Shown here: in pieces, positions 28,196-37,511 of the stretch
How positions within the stretch are numbered: the first letter of the stretch is position 1
Layout: each line of letters opens with the position of its first letter
Source: Paraliobacillus ryukyuensis
Lineage (GTDB): Bacteria; Bacillota; Bacilli; Bacillales; Amphibacillaceae
Assembly (NCBI RefSeq): GCF_003315295.1
Contig: NZ_QNRI01000002.1
Location: forward strand, 372,001-436,000
Length of the DNA: 64,000 nucleotides
Reading direction: 5' to 3'
Notes under the pieces: generated by a model
What the model was told of the DNA's origin: nothing
The model's input: only the letters and a program-made list of their open reading frames with translations
The model's database searches: none
Made by a program: the position numbers and the translations under genes

Positions 28196-28852
28196 ATGCA
28201 GAGTAATGCTAAAGAAGAAGTTACACAGAACAAAGGAATATATAGTAGGTTTCTCAAAAGGTCAATGGATTTGATGTTGTCTTTTATGGCAATTTTCGTT
28301 TTAAGCCCTGTACTTATAATTGTTGCAATTCTTGTTAGATTTAAGCTTGGTAGTCCGGTACTATTTAAGCAGAAAAGGCCTGGACTTAATGAGAAGATAT
28401 TTACTATGTATAAGTTCAGAACAATGACAGATGAGAAAGATGAGAATGGAGAGCTGCTTTCGGATTCAATTAGACTCACTAAGTTTGGAAGAATCCTTAG
28501 ATCTACTTCATTAGATGAACTCCCGGAACTGTTCAATATTCTAAAAGGTGATATGAGTATTGTTGGACCGAGGCCTTTGCTAGTTCAGTACTTAAAACTT
28601 TACAATGCACATCAAAAGAGAAGACACGAAGTAAGACCTGGTCTTTCTGGGCATGCTCAAATAAATGGACGTAATGCTATCAGTTGGGAAGATAAATTTG
28701 ATCTTGATGTTGAGTACGTAGATAATGTGAGTTTCCTTGGTGATTGGAAGATTATCTTGGTTACTGTAAAGAAAGTATTTGTTAAAGAAGGTATCAATTC
28801 AGATACATCAGTTACGATAGAGGAGTTTAAAGGAAGTGAAATTAACAATTAA
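28196..28852 (+). CDS. Initiating phosphosugar transferase (PglC/EpsL/WcaJ C-terminal type)
   Basis: About 218 residues, the short monotopic bacterial sugar transferase. One hydrophobic helix-break-helix at about 18-40, then KFRTMTDEKDENG, the DE catalytic pair in STSLDELPELFN, IVGPRP and RPGLSGHAQINGRN. It transfers a sugar-1-phosphate, probably diNAcBac-1-P, to undecaprenyl phosphate, starting the repeat unit. Start at ATG 28196; other in-frame ATG codons at 28172 and 28151 overlap the upstream gene, and none has a strong ribosome binding site. Confidence 0.9.
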   Translation: MQSNAKEEVTQNKGIYSRFLKRSMDLMLSFMAIFVLSPVLIIVAILVRFKLGSPVLFKQKRPGLNEKIFTMYKFRTMTDEKDENGELLSDSIRLTKFGRILRSTSLDELPELFNILKGDMSIVGPRPLLVQYLKLYNAHQKRRHEVRPGLSGHAQINGRNAISWEDKFDLDVEYVDNVSFLGDWKIILVTVKKVFVKEGINSDTSVTIEEFKGSEINN

Positions 28853-28908
28853 GATATTGAAACTACTGCAACTTTAATTTCATTACTTCAGAGAGGAACG
28901 TACTGTTC

Positions 28909-29532
28909 ATGAAAGACAAACTGATTGTTATTGGTGCCAGCGGCCACGGAAAGGTTGTTGCTGACATAGCAATAAAAATGAATAAGTGGAAAAGAATTGT
29001 ATTTCTCGATGATGATGAGTCTGTTAAGGCATGTATGGGTTTACAAGTTATCGGTAAAACTGGTGATGCTTTTGCCCATAAAGATAAAGCTGATTTCTTT
29101 GTTGGAATAGGTAATAAAGCTGTTCGAAAAAAAATTCAAGAGAAGCTAATGGAGGAAGGATTAAATGTAATCAGTTTAATTCATCCAAATGTAGTAATTG
29201 GTACTGATGTAGACATCGGAGTTGGAACTGCAGTAATGGCAGGGGTTGTGATTAATAGCTCTACAAAAATTGGAAAAGGTTGCATTGTTAATACTAGTTC
29301 TAGTATAGATCATGATAATGTAATTGAAGATTACGCGCATATTTCCCCAGGATCAAGGACTGCAGGAAACGTAAGAGTAGGAAATGGAACTTGGCTAGGA
29401 ATAGGAAGTGTTGTAAGCAATAACGTAAAGATATGCAGTGGTTGCAAAATAGGTGCAGGTGCAGTGGTGGTTAATGATATTACTGAGCCTGGGACATATA
29501 TTGGGGTTCCAGTTAGGAGAATTTACAGATGA
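28909..29532 (+). CDS. Sugar N-acetyltransferase, PglD/NeuD family
   Basis: 207 residues: N-terminal Rossmann-like half (IGASGHGKVVADIA) and a left-handed beta-helix of hexapeptide repeats. The catalytic His lies in SSSIDHDNVIEDYAHISPG. Acetyl-CoA dependent 4-N-acetylation of UDP-4-amino sugar completes UDP-diNAcBac. RBS GAGAGGAAC. Its last 4 bases overlap the next gene. Confidence 0.9.
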   Translation: MKDKLIVIGASGHGKVVADIAIKMNKWKRIVFLDDDESVKACMGLQVIGKTGDAFAHKDKADFFVGIGNKAVRKKIQEKLMEEGLNVISLIHPNVVIGTDVDIGVGTAVMAGVVINSSTKIGKGCIVNTSSSIDHDNVIEDYAHISPGSRTAGNVRVGNGTWLGIGSVVSNNVKICSGCKIGAGAVVVNDITEPGTYIGVPVRRIYR

Positions 29533-30773
29533 AACAGAATGTTTGGATTTGGAATCACTATGCTACAAATATGTTTTTCGATCAAGCTGGAAGACATTAT
29601 TGGTTTGCTGAAAATCTTATAAAAGAAGGATACAAGCCTGTGATTTTTTGTGCATCGACAAATCACTTTTCAGATAATCATGTTGATACCCAAGGGGATA
29701 TGTATTCTATGGATTCTTTGAATAATATTCCTTTTGTTTTTGTTAACACACCTACGTATAAAGGAAATGGAAAAAAAAGAATTTTGAATATGATTTCTTT
29801 TTATAAAGGTCTTATTAAAACTGCGAGAGCGTATGCAAAGTTAAATGGTAAGCCTGATATCATTATTGCTTCAAGCGTTCACCCATTAACGCTTGTCGCG
29901 GGGCTTAAGGTTGCGAAAAAGTTAGGAGTACCTTGCATTTGTGAAGTGAGAGATTTATGGCCTGAAAGTATAGTAGCTTATGGTTCATTAAAGAGAAATA
30001 GTATGATTGCTAAGTTGCTATATCAAGGTGAGAAATGGATTTATAAGAAAACAAATTCAATTGTTATGACTTGGGCAGGTGGTAGTCAATATATCGCTGA
30101 TCAAGGTTGGGATAAACAGGTTGATTTAAATAAAGTAAAACACATAAGTAATGGTGTTATAATTGATTCTTTTGATAAGAATGCAGAAGAAAATAAGATT
30201 AACGACTTAGACTTAGAAAATAAAAATCACAAAAATTTAGTTTATGCAGGTTCTATTAGAAAAGTAAATAACTTAGGCCTTTTATTAGATGCAGCAAAAC
30301 TAGTTCAAGAAAAAGATCAACAGATAAGGTTTTTAATTTATGGATCTGGTGATGAAAAAGAAAATCTCGAGAATAGATGTAAAAAAGAGAACATAAATAA
30401 TGTGATTTTTAAAGGTAGGGTTGAGAAGAAGTTAGTTCCATCAATTTTAACAAGATCTTATGCAAATATTTTGCACAACTCGAGTACCTCACTTGATAAA
30501 TACGGACAAAGTCAAAACAAATTTTTCGAATACATGGCTGCAGGTAGATGCATAATACAAACTTATACAACCGGTTATAGCATTTTAGAAAAATATAATT
30601 GTGGCGTTAGTGCTGTTAAACAAAGTCCTGAAGAAATAGCGAAAACAATTTTAAAAGCATGTAAAGATGATAAAAAAGCTATGCTAATGGGACAAAATGC
30701 AAGAATAGCAGCGCAAGATTTTGACTTCGGAAATTTAACTAATGAACTCATTGAAATTATAGAAAATGTATAA
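29529..30773 (+). CDS. GT4 glycosyltransferase (WbuB-like)
   Basis: 414 residues, GT-B fold. N-terminal WNHYATNMFFDQAGRHYWFA and CEVRDLWPES are typical of WbuB/PglA-neighbour transferases; the C-terminal donor domain has YAGSIRKVNNLGLLLDAA and SQNKFFEYMAAG (E-x7-E region). Probably adds the second sugar to lipid-linked diNAcBac. ATGA overlap with the acetyltransferase gene. Confidence 0.85.
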   Translation: MKQNVWIWNHYATNMFFDQAGRHYWFAENLIKEGYKPVIFCASTNHFSDNHVDTQGDMYSMDSLNNIPFVFVNTPTYKGNGKKRILNMISFYKGLIKTARAYAKLNGKPDIIIASSVHPLTLVAGLKVAKKLGVPCICEVRDLWPESIVAYGSLKRNSMIAKLLYQGEKWIYKKTNSIVMTWAGGSQYIADQGWDKQVDLNKVKHISNGVIIDSFDKNAEENKINDLDLENKNHKNLVYAGSIRKVNNLGLLLDAAKLVQEKDQQIRFLIYGSGDEKENLENRCKKENINNVIFKGRVEKKLVPSILTRSYANILHNSSTSLDKYGQSQNKFFEYMAAGRCIIQTYTTGYSILEKYNCGVSAVKQSPEEIAKTILKACKDDKKAMLMGQNARIAAQDFDFGNLTNELIEIIENV

Positions 30774-30792
30774 ATAAGGAGTGGATTTTTTC

Positions 30793-32112
30793 ATGAAATT
30801 ATACGACAAGTTGATAAACAAAGAAGAAAAAATTTCTGTAGTGGGATTAGGGTATGTTGGTATGCCAATAGCTGTGGCTTTTGCTAAAAAAATTGACGTC
30901 ATTGGTTTTGATCTTAATGAAAATAAAGTTGAATTATATAAGTCAGGAATAGACCAAACAAATGAAGTTGGAGATGCTGAAATTAAGAGAACTACTGTAG
31001 ATTTCACATCTGATGAGACAAAATTAAAAGAAGCTAAATTTCATATTGTAGCTGTACCTACCCCAATTAATTCAGATAAAACCCCCGATCTTTCTCCTGT
31101 AGAAGGTGCAAGTGAAATTGTAGGACGTAATTTGACTAAAGGTTCTATTGTGGTTTATGAATCAACAGTGTATCCAGGAGTAACGGAAGACATTTGTGTT
31201 CCAATTTTAGAAAAAGAATCAGGACTAAAATGTGGAGTCGATTTTAAAATTGGATACTCACCAGAAAGAATTAACCCAGGAGATAAAGTGCATAGACTTG
31301 AAAATATAATAAAGATTGTATCAGGTATGGATGAAGAAAGTCTTGATGAAATAGCTAAGGTTTATGAATTAGTTATAGAAGTTGGTGTTCATAGAGCAGG
31401 ATCTATTAAGGTTGCCGAAGCTGCTAAAGTAGTAGAAAATAGCCAACGTGATATAAATATTGCCTTTATGAATGAGCTAGCAATGGTATTCGATCGCATG
31501 GGTATTGACACAAATGAAGTTGTTGAGGCTATGAATACAAAGTGGAATGCTCTTGGATTCACACCAGGACTAGTTGGTGGACACTGTATTGGAGTAGATC
31601 CTTACTATTTTGTTTATGAAGCAGAGAAGTTGGGATACCACAGCCAAATTATTTTATCAGGCAGAAAAATTAATGATGGTATGGGTAAATTTGTTGCGGA
31701 TGCAATAATTAAGAAGCTTATCTTAGCAAATAAAGTAGTTAGACAAGCAAAAGTTGTGATATTAGGAATAACTTTTAAGGAAAACACTCCAGACACAAGG
31801 AATTCAAAAATAATAGATATCGTAGCAAGTCTTAAAGAATATGGTATCGATCCAGTAGTAGTCGATCCAGAGGCTGACGCTGATGAAGCTAAACAAGTAT
31901 ATGATATTGATCTAATTGATATTAAAGAAGTGCATGATACTGACTGTCTTGTGCTTGCAGTTGCACATGATGCCTTTAAGCAGATGAGTTGGGATGAAAT
32001 AGATAATTTGTATGGAAATTTTGATGATAATGAAAAAGTCCTTATTGATGTTAAAAGCATTTTAAATCGTAATGAGATTATAGAAAAAGGATATAGTTAT
32101 TGGAGATTATAA
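30793..32112 (+). CDS. UDP-N-acetylhexosamine 6-dehydrogenase (TviB/WbpO/WecC group)
   Basis: About 439 residues. NAD-binding GLGYVGMPIAVAFAKK, AVPTPIN, STVYPGVTE, the catalytic Cys in GGHCIGVDPYYF and the C-terminal UDP-binding domain (GITFKENTPDTRNSK). Two successive NAD-dependent oxidations make a uronic acid of GlcNAc, GalNAc or ManNAc. The KVAEAAKVVENSQRDINIA motif and lack of other context fit TviB/WbpO best, though WecC (ManNAcA) is possible. ATG at 30793 follows AAGGAG at 11 bases; the GTG at 30781 is too close to it. Confidence 0.88.
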   Translation: MKLYDKLINKEEKISVVGLGYVGMPIAVAFAKKIDVIGFDLNENKVELYKSGIDQTNEVGDAEIKRTTVDFTSDETKLKEAKFHIVAVPTPINSDKTPDLSPVEGASEIVGRNLTKGSIVVYESTVYPGVTEDICVPILEKESGLKCGVDFKIGYSPERINPGDKVHRLENIIKIVSGMDEESLDEIAKVYELVIEVGVHRAGSIKVAEAAKVVENSQRDINIAFMNELAMVFDRMGIDTNEVVEAMNTKWNALGFTPGLVGGHCIGVDPYYFVYEAEKLGYHSQIILSGRKINDGMGKFVADAIIKKLILANKVVRQAKVVILGITFKENTPDTRNSKIIDIVASLKEYGIDPVVVDPEADADEAKQVYDIDLIDIKEVHDTDCLVLAVAHDAFKQMSWDEIDNLYGNFDDNEKVLIDVKSILNRNEIIEKGYSYWRL

Positions 32113-32134
32113 TGTATAAAATGAGGTGTAAGGC

Positions 32135-33274
32135 ATGAAGGTTCTTCATATTAACTCATATTATAGTGGAAGCAAATTTTATAAAAATTTATACGATCAA
32201 CAAGAAAAAAAAGGGCTTGATATAAGTGTTTTTGTACCTACAGCATCTTCGGTAGAAAATATTGAAGGTTTCGGTGAATATACAACTATAAGCACAAATC
32301 ATTCAAAATACGATAGGTTCATTTTTCATCTAAAACACATTAAAATCTTAAAGGATATTATTAAAAAATATGATATTGAAAATTACACATTAATCCATGC
32401 CCACTCTTTGTTTTCTAATGGATATATTGCTATGAAACTAAAAAAAAAGTATGGCATCCCATATGTTGTAGCAGTACGGAATACAGATGTTAATACCTTT
32501 TTTAAGAAAATGATACATCTTAGAAGAATGGGGATTGAGATCTTGAAAAATGCAAATAGTATAATTTTCTTATCTAAATCTTATAGAGATGAAGTAATTG
32601 GAAAATATATCCCTGAGAAAATGAAAGAATTAATTATTAATAAGACATCAATTATACCAAATGGTATAGACGATTTTTGGATAGCTAATAAAATGGAAAA
32701 ACGGACTAATCCAGATAAAAATGATTTAAAACTACTATATGTAGGTGTGATAAATAAGAATAAAAATATCATAACAACTACTAAGGCAGTTGAGAAGTTG
32801 CAGAAAAATGAAATTAAGGTAAGACTGACTATTGTTGGACGAATAGAAGATCCTTCAATATATGATCAGATTAGAAAACTGGATTATGTTGACTATATAG
32901 AACCTAAACCCAAAAAAGAACTACTGGAAATATATCGTCAGAATGATATTTTTGTAATGCCATCAATTCACGAAAGTTTTGGATTAGTTTATGCTGAAGC
33001 TATGAGCCAAGGATTACCTGTTATTTATTCCAAAGGTCAGGGGTTTGATGGACAATTTGAAGAAGGCCTAGTGGGTTTTAGTGTAAATTGCATTGACGAA
33101 GTCGAAATTTCAAATAAGATCATTGCTGAAGTAAAAGATTTTGATTCTATTTCGTTTAATTCCACTAATAGTGTTAATAAGTTCAGCTGGAACAATATTT
33201 CTAATGAGTATTATAATATTTATAAAAATATTATAGAAGAGGATAAATTTAATAATGCAGTTGAAAATAAATAA
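32135..33274 (+). CDS. GT4 glycosyltransferase
   Basis: 379 residues, GT-B family 4. N-terminal MKVLHINSYYSGSKFYKNLY, acceptor-side HAHSLFSNGYIAMKLKKK, donor-side YVGVINKNKNI and the E-x7-E signature in IHESFGLVYAEAMSQG. Adds an unidentified sugar to the lipid-linked oligosaccharide in the cytosol. ATG after GAGGTG. Overlaps the polymerase gene by 20 bases. Confidence 0.87.
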   Translation: MKVLHINSYYSGSKFYKNLYDQQEKKGLDISVFVPTASSVENIEGFGEYTTISTNHSKYDRFIFHLKHIKILKDIIKKYDIENYTLIHAHSLFSNGYIAMKLKKKYGIPYVVAVRNTDVNTFFKKMIHLRRMGIEILKNANSIIFLSKSYRDEVIGKYIPEKMKELIINKTSIIPNGIDDFWIANKMEKRTNPDKNDLKLLYVGVINKNKNIITTTKAVEKLQKNEIKVRLTIVGRIEDPSIYDQIRKLDYVDYIEPKPKKELLEIYRQNDIFVMPSIHESFGLVYAEAMSQGLPVIYSKGQGFDGQFEEGLVGFSVNCIDEVEISNKIIAEVKDFDSISFNSTNSVNKFSWNNISNEYYNIYKNIIEEDKFNNAVENK

Positions 33275-34586
33275 GAATAACTTAGTATTGTTCGTCATTC
33301 TATCTACGATGATTTTGCCAATTATGAATTTTTTTGGATTTGGGATCCCTGTAATATACTTATTGACTCCCTTGGGAATTGGTATATTAATGTTGATAAT
33401 GTTCGGGCGGGTGAAAATACCTAGGATTGTAAAGGTACTATTAGTAATTTGGTTTATGATTCTATTTCAAATTGTAGTAACGACTTTATATTCAACCGTT
33501 AATAAATTAGGATACTTCGTATTCCCAACGGATATAACACAATATGTAGTTAGATTTGTTTTTTTAGTTTCATTTATTGTTATTGCATATAAGGGATATA
33601 TTGATAAAGATAAGTTTATAAATTATTTTCTAATCGTTTTGATTATGGGGATGAGTATTGGGATACTACAATGGTTACCTTGGATTGGTAGAGAATTTTT
33701 GACTAATGTCTATCCGTTTAAAGATGGAATAGATCAATTAAAAAATCTTGATAGGCCCTTACATTTAATAAGGATTCATGGATTTGCTCAACATGCAACA
33801 GGAAATGGGGGTATTGCAAGTTTCGCACTTGTATTTGGCTATTGTGTAAAGAAGTATTATAAAAAATACAATATCTTAAGTTTAATACTAATTATGATGT
33901 CAGTTATAAATATTTTTATAAGTCAAGCAAGAGCTGGTATGCTTGCAGCTATCTTTTCAATATTCCTTCTATATGTGGTGAATATAAAGTATGAAAAAAA
34001 AGGATTAAAATCTACAATTTATATGCTAACCTTAATTTCTATATTAGCGCTAGTAGTGTATTACTTGTATAATTCCGGTAATCCTTATGTTGTTTTAGCC
34101 TATGATAGGTGGTTAAATCTTTTTGAAACTGGTGGAGGTGCAAGAGCAACCACACAGCCCCAGTATTTCTTTTCTATGATGGAAAGTGCAGATTATTTCT
34201 TCGGACTTTCTAAACCGATAATAAATAGAAGTTTAATAAGCTATGGTATTGAAATTGAACCTTTAAATATTTTTGTAACCTATGGTCTTGTTGGATTTAT
34301 ATTTCACTATACATTAGTAGCATTTCTTCTAATGTACTTCTATAAAAAGATAAGTAAAAAAGTAGAGGATAAAGCAACTCTAACATTGATAATTGCATCA
34401 TTTGTTGGCTTGTTTGGTTATCAGATATTTTCAGTGGCATATTTTTTCTTTAGAGAAATTAGAATTGGATTATTTCCTTGGGTGTTAATGGGAGTAGGTA
34501 TTGGTTTATATGAAAGATATAAGTTAAAAGGTTTGTCAAATAAAAGCAAAGAAATAAAGCTTAATAATAAAGGAAATTCACTATGA
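33255..34586 (+). CDS. O-antigen/capsule polymerase Wzy
   Basis: 443 residues with about 11 membrane helices and a loop carrying IRIHGFAQHATGNGG and SQARAGML, matching the Wzy_C/O-antigen ligase family pattern. Joins lipid-linked repeat units outside the membrane. Its start lies within the end of the preceding transferase gene, and its stop overlaps the next start (ATGA), so the set is translationally coupled. Confidence 0.85.
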   Translation: MQLKINKNNLVLFVILSTMILPIMNFFGFGIPVIYLLTPLGIGILMLIMFGRVKIPRIVKVLLVIWFMILFQIVVTTLYSTVNKLGYFVFPTDITQYVVRFVFLVSFIVIAYKGYIDKDKFINYFLIVLIMGMSIGILQWLPWIGREFLTNVYPFKDGIDQLKNLDRPLHLIRIHGFAQHATGNGGIASFALVFGYCVKKYYKKYNILSLILIMMSVINIFISQARAGMLAAIFSIFLLYVVNIKYEKKGLKSTIYMLTLISILALVVYYLYNSGNPYVVLAYDRWLNLFETGGGARATTQPQYFFSMMESADYFFGLSKPIINRSLISYGIEIEPLNIFVTYGLVGFIFHYTLVAFLLMYFYKKISKKVEDKATLTLIIASFVGLFGYQIFSVAYFFFREIRIGLFPWVLMGVGIGLYERYKLKGLSNKSKEIKLNNKGNSL

Positions 34587-35638
34587 ATATACTTCATATT
34601 TTTAAAAATACAAATGAGAAGTTTTATAACCCGTTTATTTCATTCATAAATGCGAACTTTAATTATAACGATCACTACTTTATGATAGAAAAATATACAG
34701 ACAAGAACAAAGACACGAAATTTGCTGATAATGTTGAACTCGTTAACAAAAGAAATTATTTTAGAATAGTTAAGCGATTATATACTTCAGATAAAATAAT
34801 ATTGCATTCACTCATGTCTCCAAGGTTAATGTTTCTTCTTTTTTTTCAACCTTGGTTATTAAAAAAATGTTATTGGGTGATATGGGGAGCTGACCTGTAT
34901 TATCATAATTATCGACATCGAAATATAAAGTCGAATATAAATGAAAATATGAGAAAAAAGATAATCAAAAACGTAAGAGGAGTAATAACTCATGTTAAGA
35001 GTGATTATGAACTAGCGAAAAAATGGTATGGAACAAAAGGTGAATATTATTATTCAAGTTTATACCCAAGTAATTTATATCAAAAATTTCCTTATAATAA
35101 TGAAATGATTAATTCCAACAAGACGTATATTCAAATAGGGAACTCGGCAGACCCTAGTAATAACCACTTTGAAGTTTTAGATAAATTGCAAAAATACAAT
35201 GATTTAGATATTGAGCTAATATGTCCATTATCATATGGAAATAGAGAGTATGCTAGTCAAGTTATAGAATACGGAAAAAAATTTTTTGGTGATAAATTTA
35301 TACCAGTAACCGAATTTCAACCTTTTGATGAATATCGAAATTTACTTGCGAAAATTGATGTAGCAATTTTTAATCATAACAGACAGCAGGCGTTAGGGAA
35401 TATAATAACCTTACTAGGTCTTGGAAAGAAAGTTTATCTTAGAAAAGAAATCACAACTTGGCAGTTTTGTATAGATCATGATCTAAAGATTTATAGTGCA
35501 AATGATGAGCTTGGCGACATATTTATACATATGTCTATGTCTGATAAGCGAAATAATATAAATAAAATTACAACTCAGTTTTCCGAAAAAAAATTGATGC
35601 AAGACTGGAATACGATTTTTGAAGGAGATATTCGATAA
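34583..35638 (+). CDS. wecF: TDP-Fuc4NAc transferase, WecF/RffT (GT56) family
   Basis: 351 residues. LHIFKNTNEKFYNPFISFIN, IWGADLYYH, IQIGNSADPSNNHFEVL and FNHNRQQALGNIITLLGLGK are hallmark segments of the GT56 family, known for adding Fuc4NAc to lipid II of enterobacterial common antigen. The full dTDP-Fuc4NAc pathway is encoded next to it (wecD, wecE, rmlA, rmlB), so the donor assignment is strong. GT56 is familiar from Enterobacteria; here it is in a Gram-positive. Confidence 0.88.
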   Translation: MNILHIFKNTNEKFYNPFISFINANFNYNDHYFMIEKYTDKNKDTKFADNVELVNKRNYFRIVKRLYTSDKIILHSLMSPRLMFLLFFQPWLLKKCYWVIWGADLYYHNYRHRNIKSNINENMRKKIIKNVRGVITHVKSDYELAKKWYGTKGEYYYSSLYPSNLYQKFPYNNEMINSNKTYIQIGNSADPSNNHFEVLDKLQKYNDLDIELICPLSYGNREYASQVIEYGKKFFGDKFIPVTEFQPFDEYRNLLAKIDVAIFNHNRQQALGNIITLLGLGKKVYLRKEITTWQFCIDHDLKIYSANDELGDIFIHMSMSDKRNNINKITTQFSEKKLMQDWNTIFEGDIR

Positions 35639-36372
35639 TGCGAAATCTTGAAATTAAAAAATTAGAATGGGAATCAAAATTCTGGGAAGTCGATATCTAC
35701 GGTATAAAAAGAGATTTTAGTATATCGAATAATAAGATTAATATGAAATTTCCACAAGACAATTCATGTTTTATCATTCAAGAGTTAGTAGCAGTTGAGC
35801 AGGTTGATTATATAAATCAGCTAGAAGCGCTAGGCTTTAGATTTATTGAAAATAAAATTAACTTAGTGAAAAAAGTACAGGATTCTTCGAGTGTTTTAGC
35901 AGATCATGTGATAAGGTCACTAAATATTAACGAGGTTGCTAAATATAAGAATGAATTTTTTGAATTATATGGTGAAGTATCAAGGTTTTTAATCTTTGGA
36001 AAAAATAAAGTGAATCAATTTTACTATAAATGGGTTTTTAAAAGTGTTAAGGGAGAATTGGATGACGGATGTTTTGGTTATTATATTGGGGAGGAACTAG
36101 CTGGTTTTATAACATATAGAATTGTTGATCAAAAGTTGATAGTTGGATTAATTGGAGTTTTTTCTAAATTTCAAGGAAGAAAAATTAGTCAATATCTTCT
36201 TAATTATATTAATAGCCATGCTTTACAGAACAATTGTATAGAAATATGTATTGCGACTCAGGGAAAAAATATTAGAGCCATAAACGCATATATTAAAAAT
36301 GGTTTCTATATAGAGGAAATAAAAAATTGGTATTATTTAATAGGGGGAGAGGAGCAAAATGATAAACTTTAA
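35638..36372 (+). CDS. wecD: TDP-4-amino-4,6-dideoxy-D-galactose N-acetyltransferase (WecD-like)
   Basis: 244-residue GNAT protein. N-terminal LEWESKFWEVDIY is the usual WecD opening; the acetyl-CoA site is in LIGVFSKFQGRKISQYLLN (V-x-x-x-x-Q/R-G-x-x motif), and the C-terminus has QGKNIRAINAYIKNGF. Acetylates the 4-amino group made by WecE, giving dTDP-Fuc4NAc. Shares its first base with the stop of wecF and overlaps wecE by 14 bases. Confidence 0.87.
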   Translation: MRNLEIKKLEWESKFWEVDIYGIKRDFSISNNKINMKFPQDNSCFIIQELVAVEQVDYINQLEALGFRFIENKINLVKKVQDSSSVLADHVIRSLNINEVAKYKNEFFELYGEVSRFLIFGKNKVNQFYYKWVFKSVKGELDDGCFGYYIGEELAGFITYRIVDQKLIVGLIGVFSKFQGRKISQYLLNYINSHALQNNCIEICIATQGKNIRAINAYIKNGFYIEEIKNWYYLIGGEEQNDKL

Positions 36373-37492
36373 TGTACCACCTTACATCGGAAGAGAGCAA
36401 GACTACATCCAAGAGGTAATTAGAACGAACCAAAAGCTTTGTGGAGATGGACCGTTCACTAAGAAATGCAATAATTGGATGGAAGAACATTTTGATGTAT
36501 TAAAAGTTCTATTAACTACTTCTTGCACCCATGCATTGGAACTGGCAGCAATTTTAGCTAAGATAAAGCCAGGAGATGAAGTAATAGCACCTTCGTTTAC
36601 ATTTGTTTCAACAGTAAATGCATTTGTATCTAAAGGAGCAACAATTGTATTTGTTGATATAAGACCAGATACCCTAAATATTGATGAGAAATTAATTGAA
36701 GATGCAATAACTGAGAAAACAAAAGCTATCATTCCAGTTCATTATGCCGGTGTGGCTTGTGAAATGGATAAAATAATGGACATAGCTAAAAAACATAATT
36801 TGTTTGTAATTGAAGATGCTGCACAAGGAGTGATGGCTACTTATAAAGGAAGAGCTCTGGGGACAATAGGAGACTTTGGTACTTATAGTTTTCATGAAAC
36901 GAAGAACTATACAATGGGTGAAGGTGGAGCATTATTAATTCGTAACAAAGAATATGTTGAACGAGCAGAGATAATTCGTGAAAAGGGAACAAATCGCAGC
37001 AAATTCCTACGAGGACAGGTTGATAAATACTCATGGGTAGACGTAGGTAGTTCATATTTGCCAAGTGAATTAAATGCAGCATACTTGTATGCTCAACTTG
37101 AAGAAGCCAAACTAATTAACGATAATAGGCTAAAGACTTGGAATTTGTATTATGAAGGATTAAAAGAACTAAAAGACAATAAATTCATTGAATTACCAGT
37201 AATACCAAACTATTGTACGCACAATGCGCATATGTTTTATATTAAATGCGAAAATTTGGAAGATAGATCATCGTTAATCAATTACTTGAAGGAAGAAGGA
37301 ATAAATGCAGCATTTCATTATGTTCCTCTCCATAGTTCAGAAGCTGGATTAAAATATGGTCGTTTCCATGGAAGAGATGAGTTTACTACAAAAGAAAGTG
37401 AACGGTTAGTGAGATTACCTATGTATTATGGTTTAGAACCTGAGAAAACTAAGTATATTATTGATACTATTTTTAGATTCTATGTCAAATGA
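36359..37492 (+). CDS. wecE: TDP-4-oxo-6-deoxy-D-glucose transaminase WecE
   Basis: 377 residues. Long diagnostic blocks shared with enterobacterial WecE/RffA are visible: VFVDIRPDTLNIDE, PVHYAGVACEMD, VEDAAQGVM-like IEDAAQGVMATYKGRALGTI, SFHETKNYT (PLP Lys), IREKGTNRSKFLRGQVDKY and TKESERLVRLP. It aminates C4 of dTDP-4-keto-6-deoxyglucose from RmlB, giving the galacto configured amine used for Fuc4NAc. ATG after GGGGGAGAGGAG. Confidence 0.93.
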   Translation: MINFNVPPYIGREQDYIQEVIRTNQKLCGDGPFTKKCNNWMEEHFDVLKVLLTTSCTHALELAAILAKIKPGDEVIAPSFTFVSTVNAFVSKGATIVFVDIRPDTLNIDEKLIEDAITEKTKAIIPVHYAGVACEMDKIMDIAKKHNLFVIEDAAQGVMATYKGRALGTIGDFGTYSFHETKNYTMGEGGALLIRNKEYVERAEIIREKGTNRSKFLRGQVDKYSWVDVGSSYLPSELNAAYLYAQLEEAKLINDNRLKTWNLYYEGLKELKDNKFIELPVIPNYCTHNAHMFYIKCENLEDRSSLINYLKEEGINAAFHYVPLHSSEAGLKYGRFHGRDEFTTKESERLVRLPMYYGLEPEKTKYIIDTIFRFYVK

Positions 37493-37511
37493 AGCTAAGG
37501 AGAAAAATATA

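Noticed and set aside
30793-32112. WecC (UDP-ManNAc dehydrogenase), completing an enterobacterial common antigen pathway
   Set aside because: The sequence fits TviB/WbpO at least as well, and there is no UDP-GlcNAc 2-epimerase in the window; the substrate is left open.
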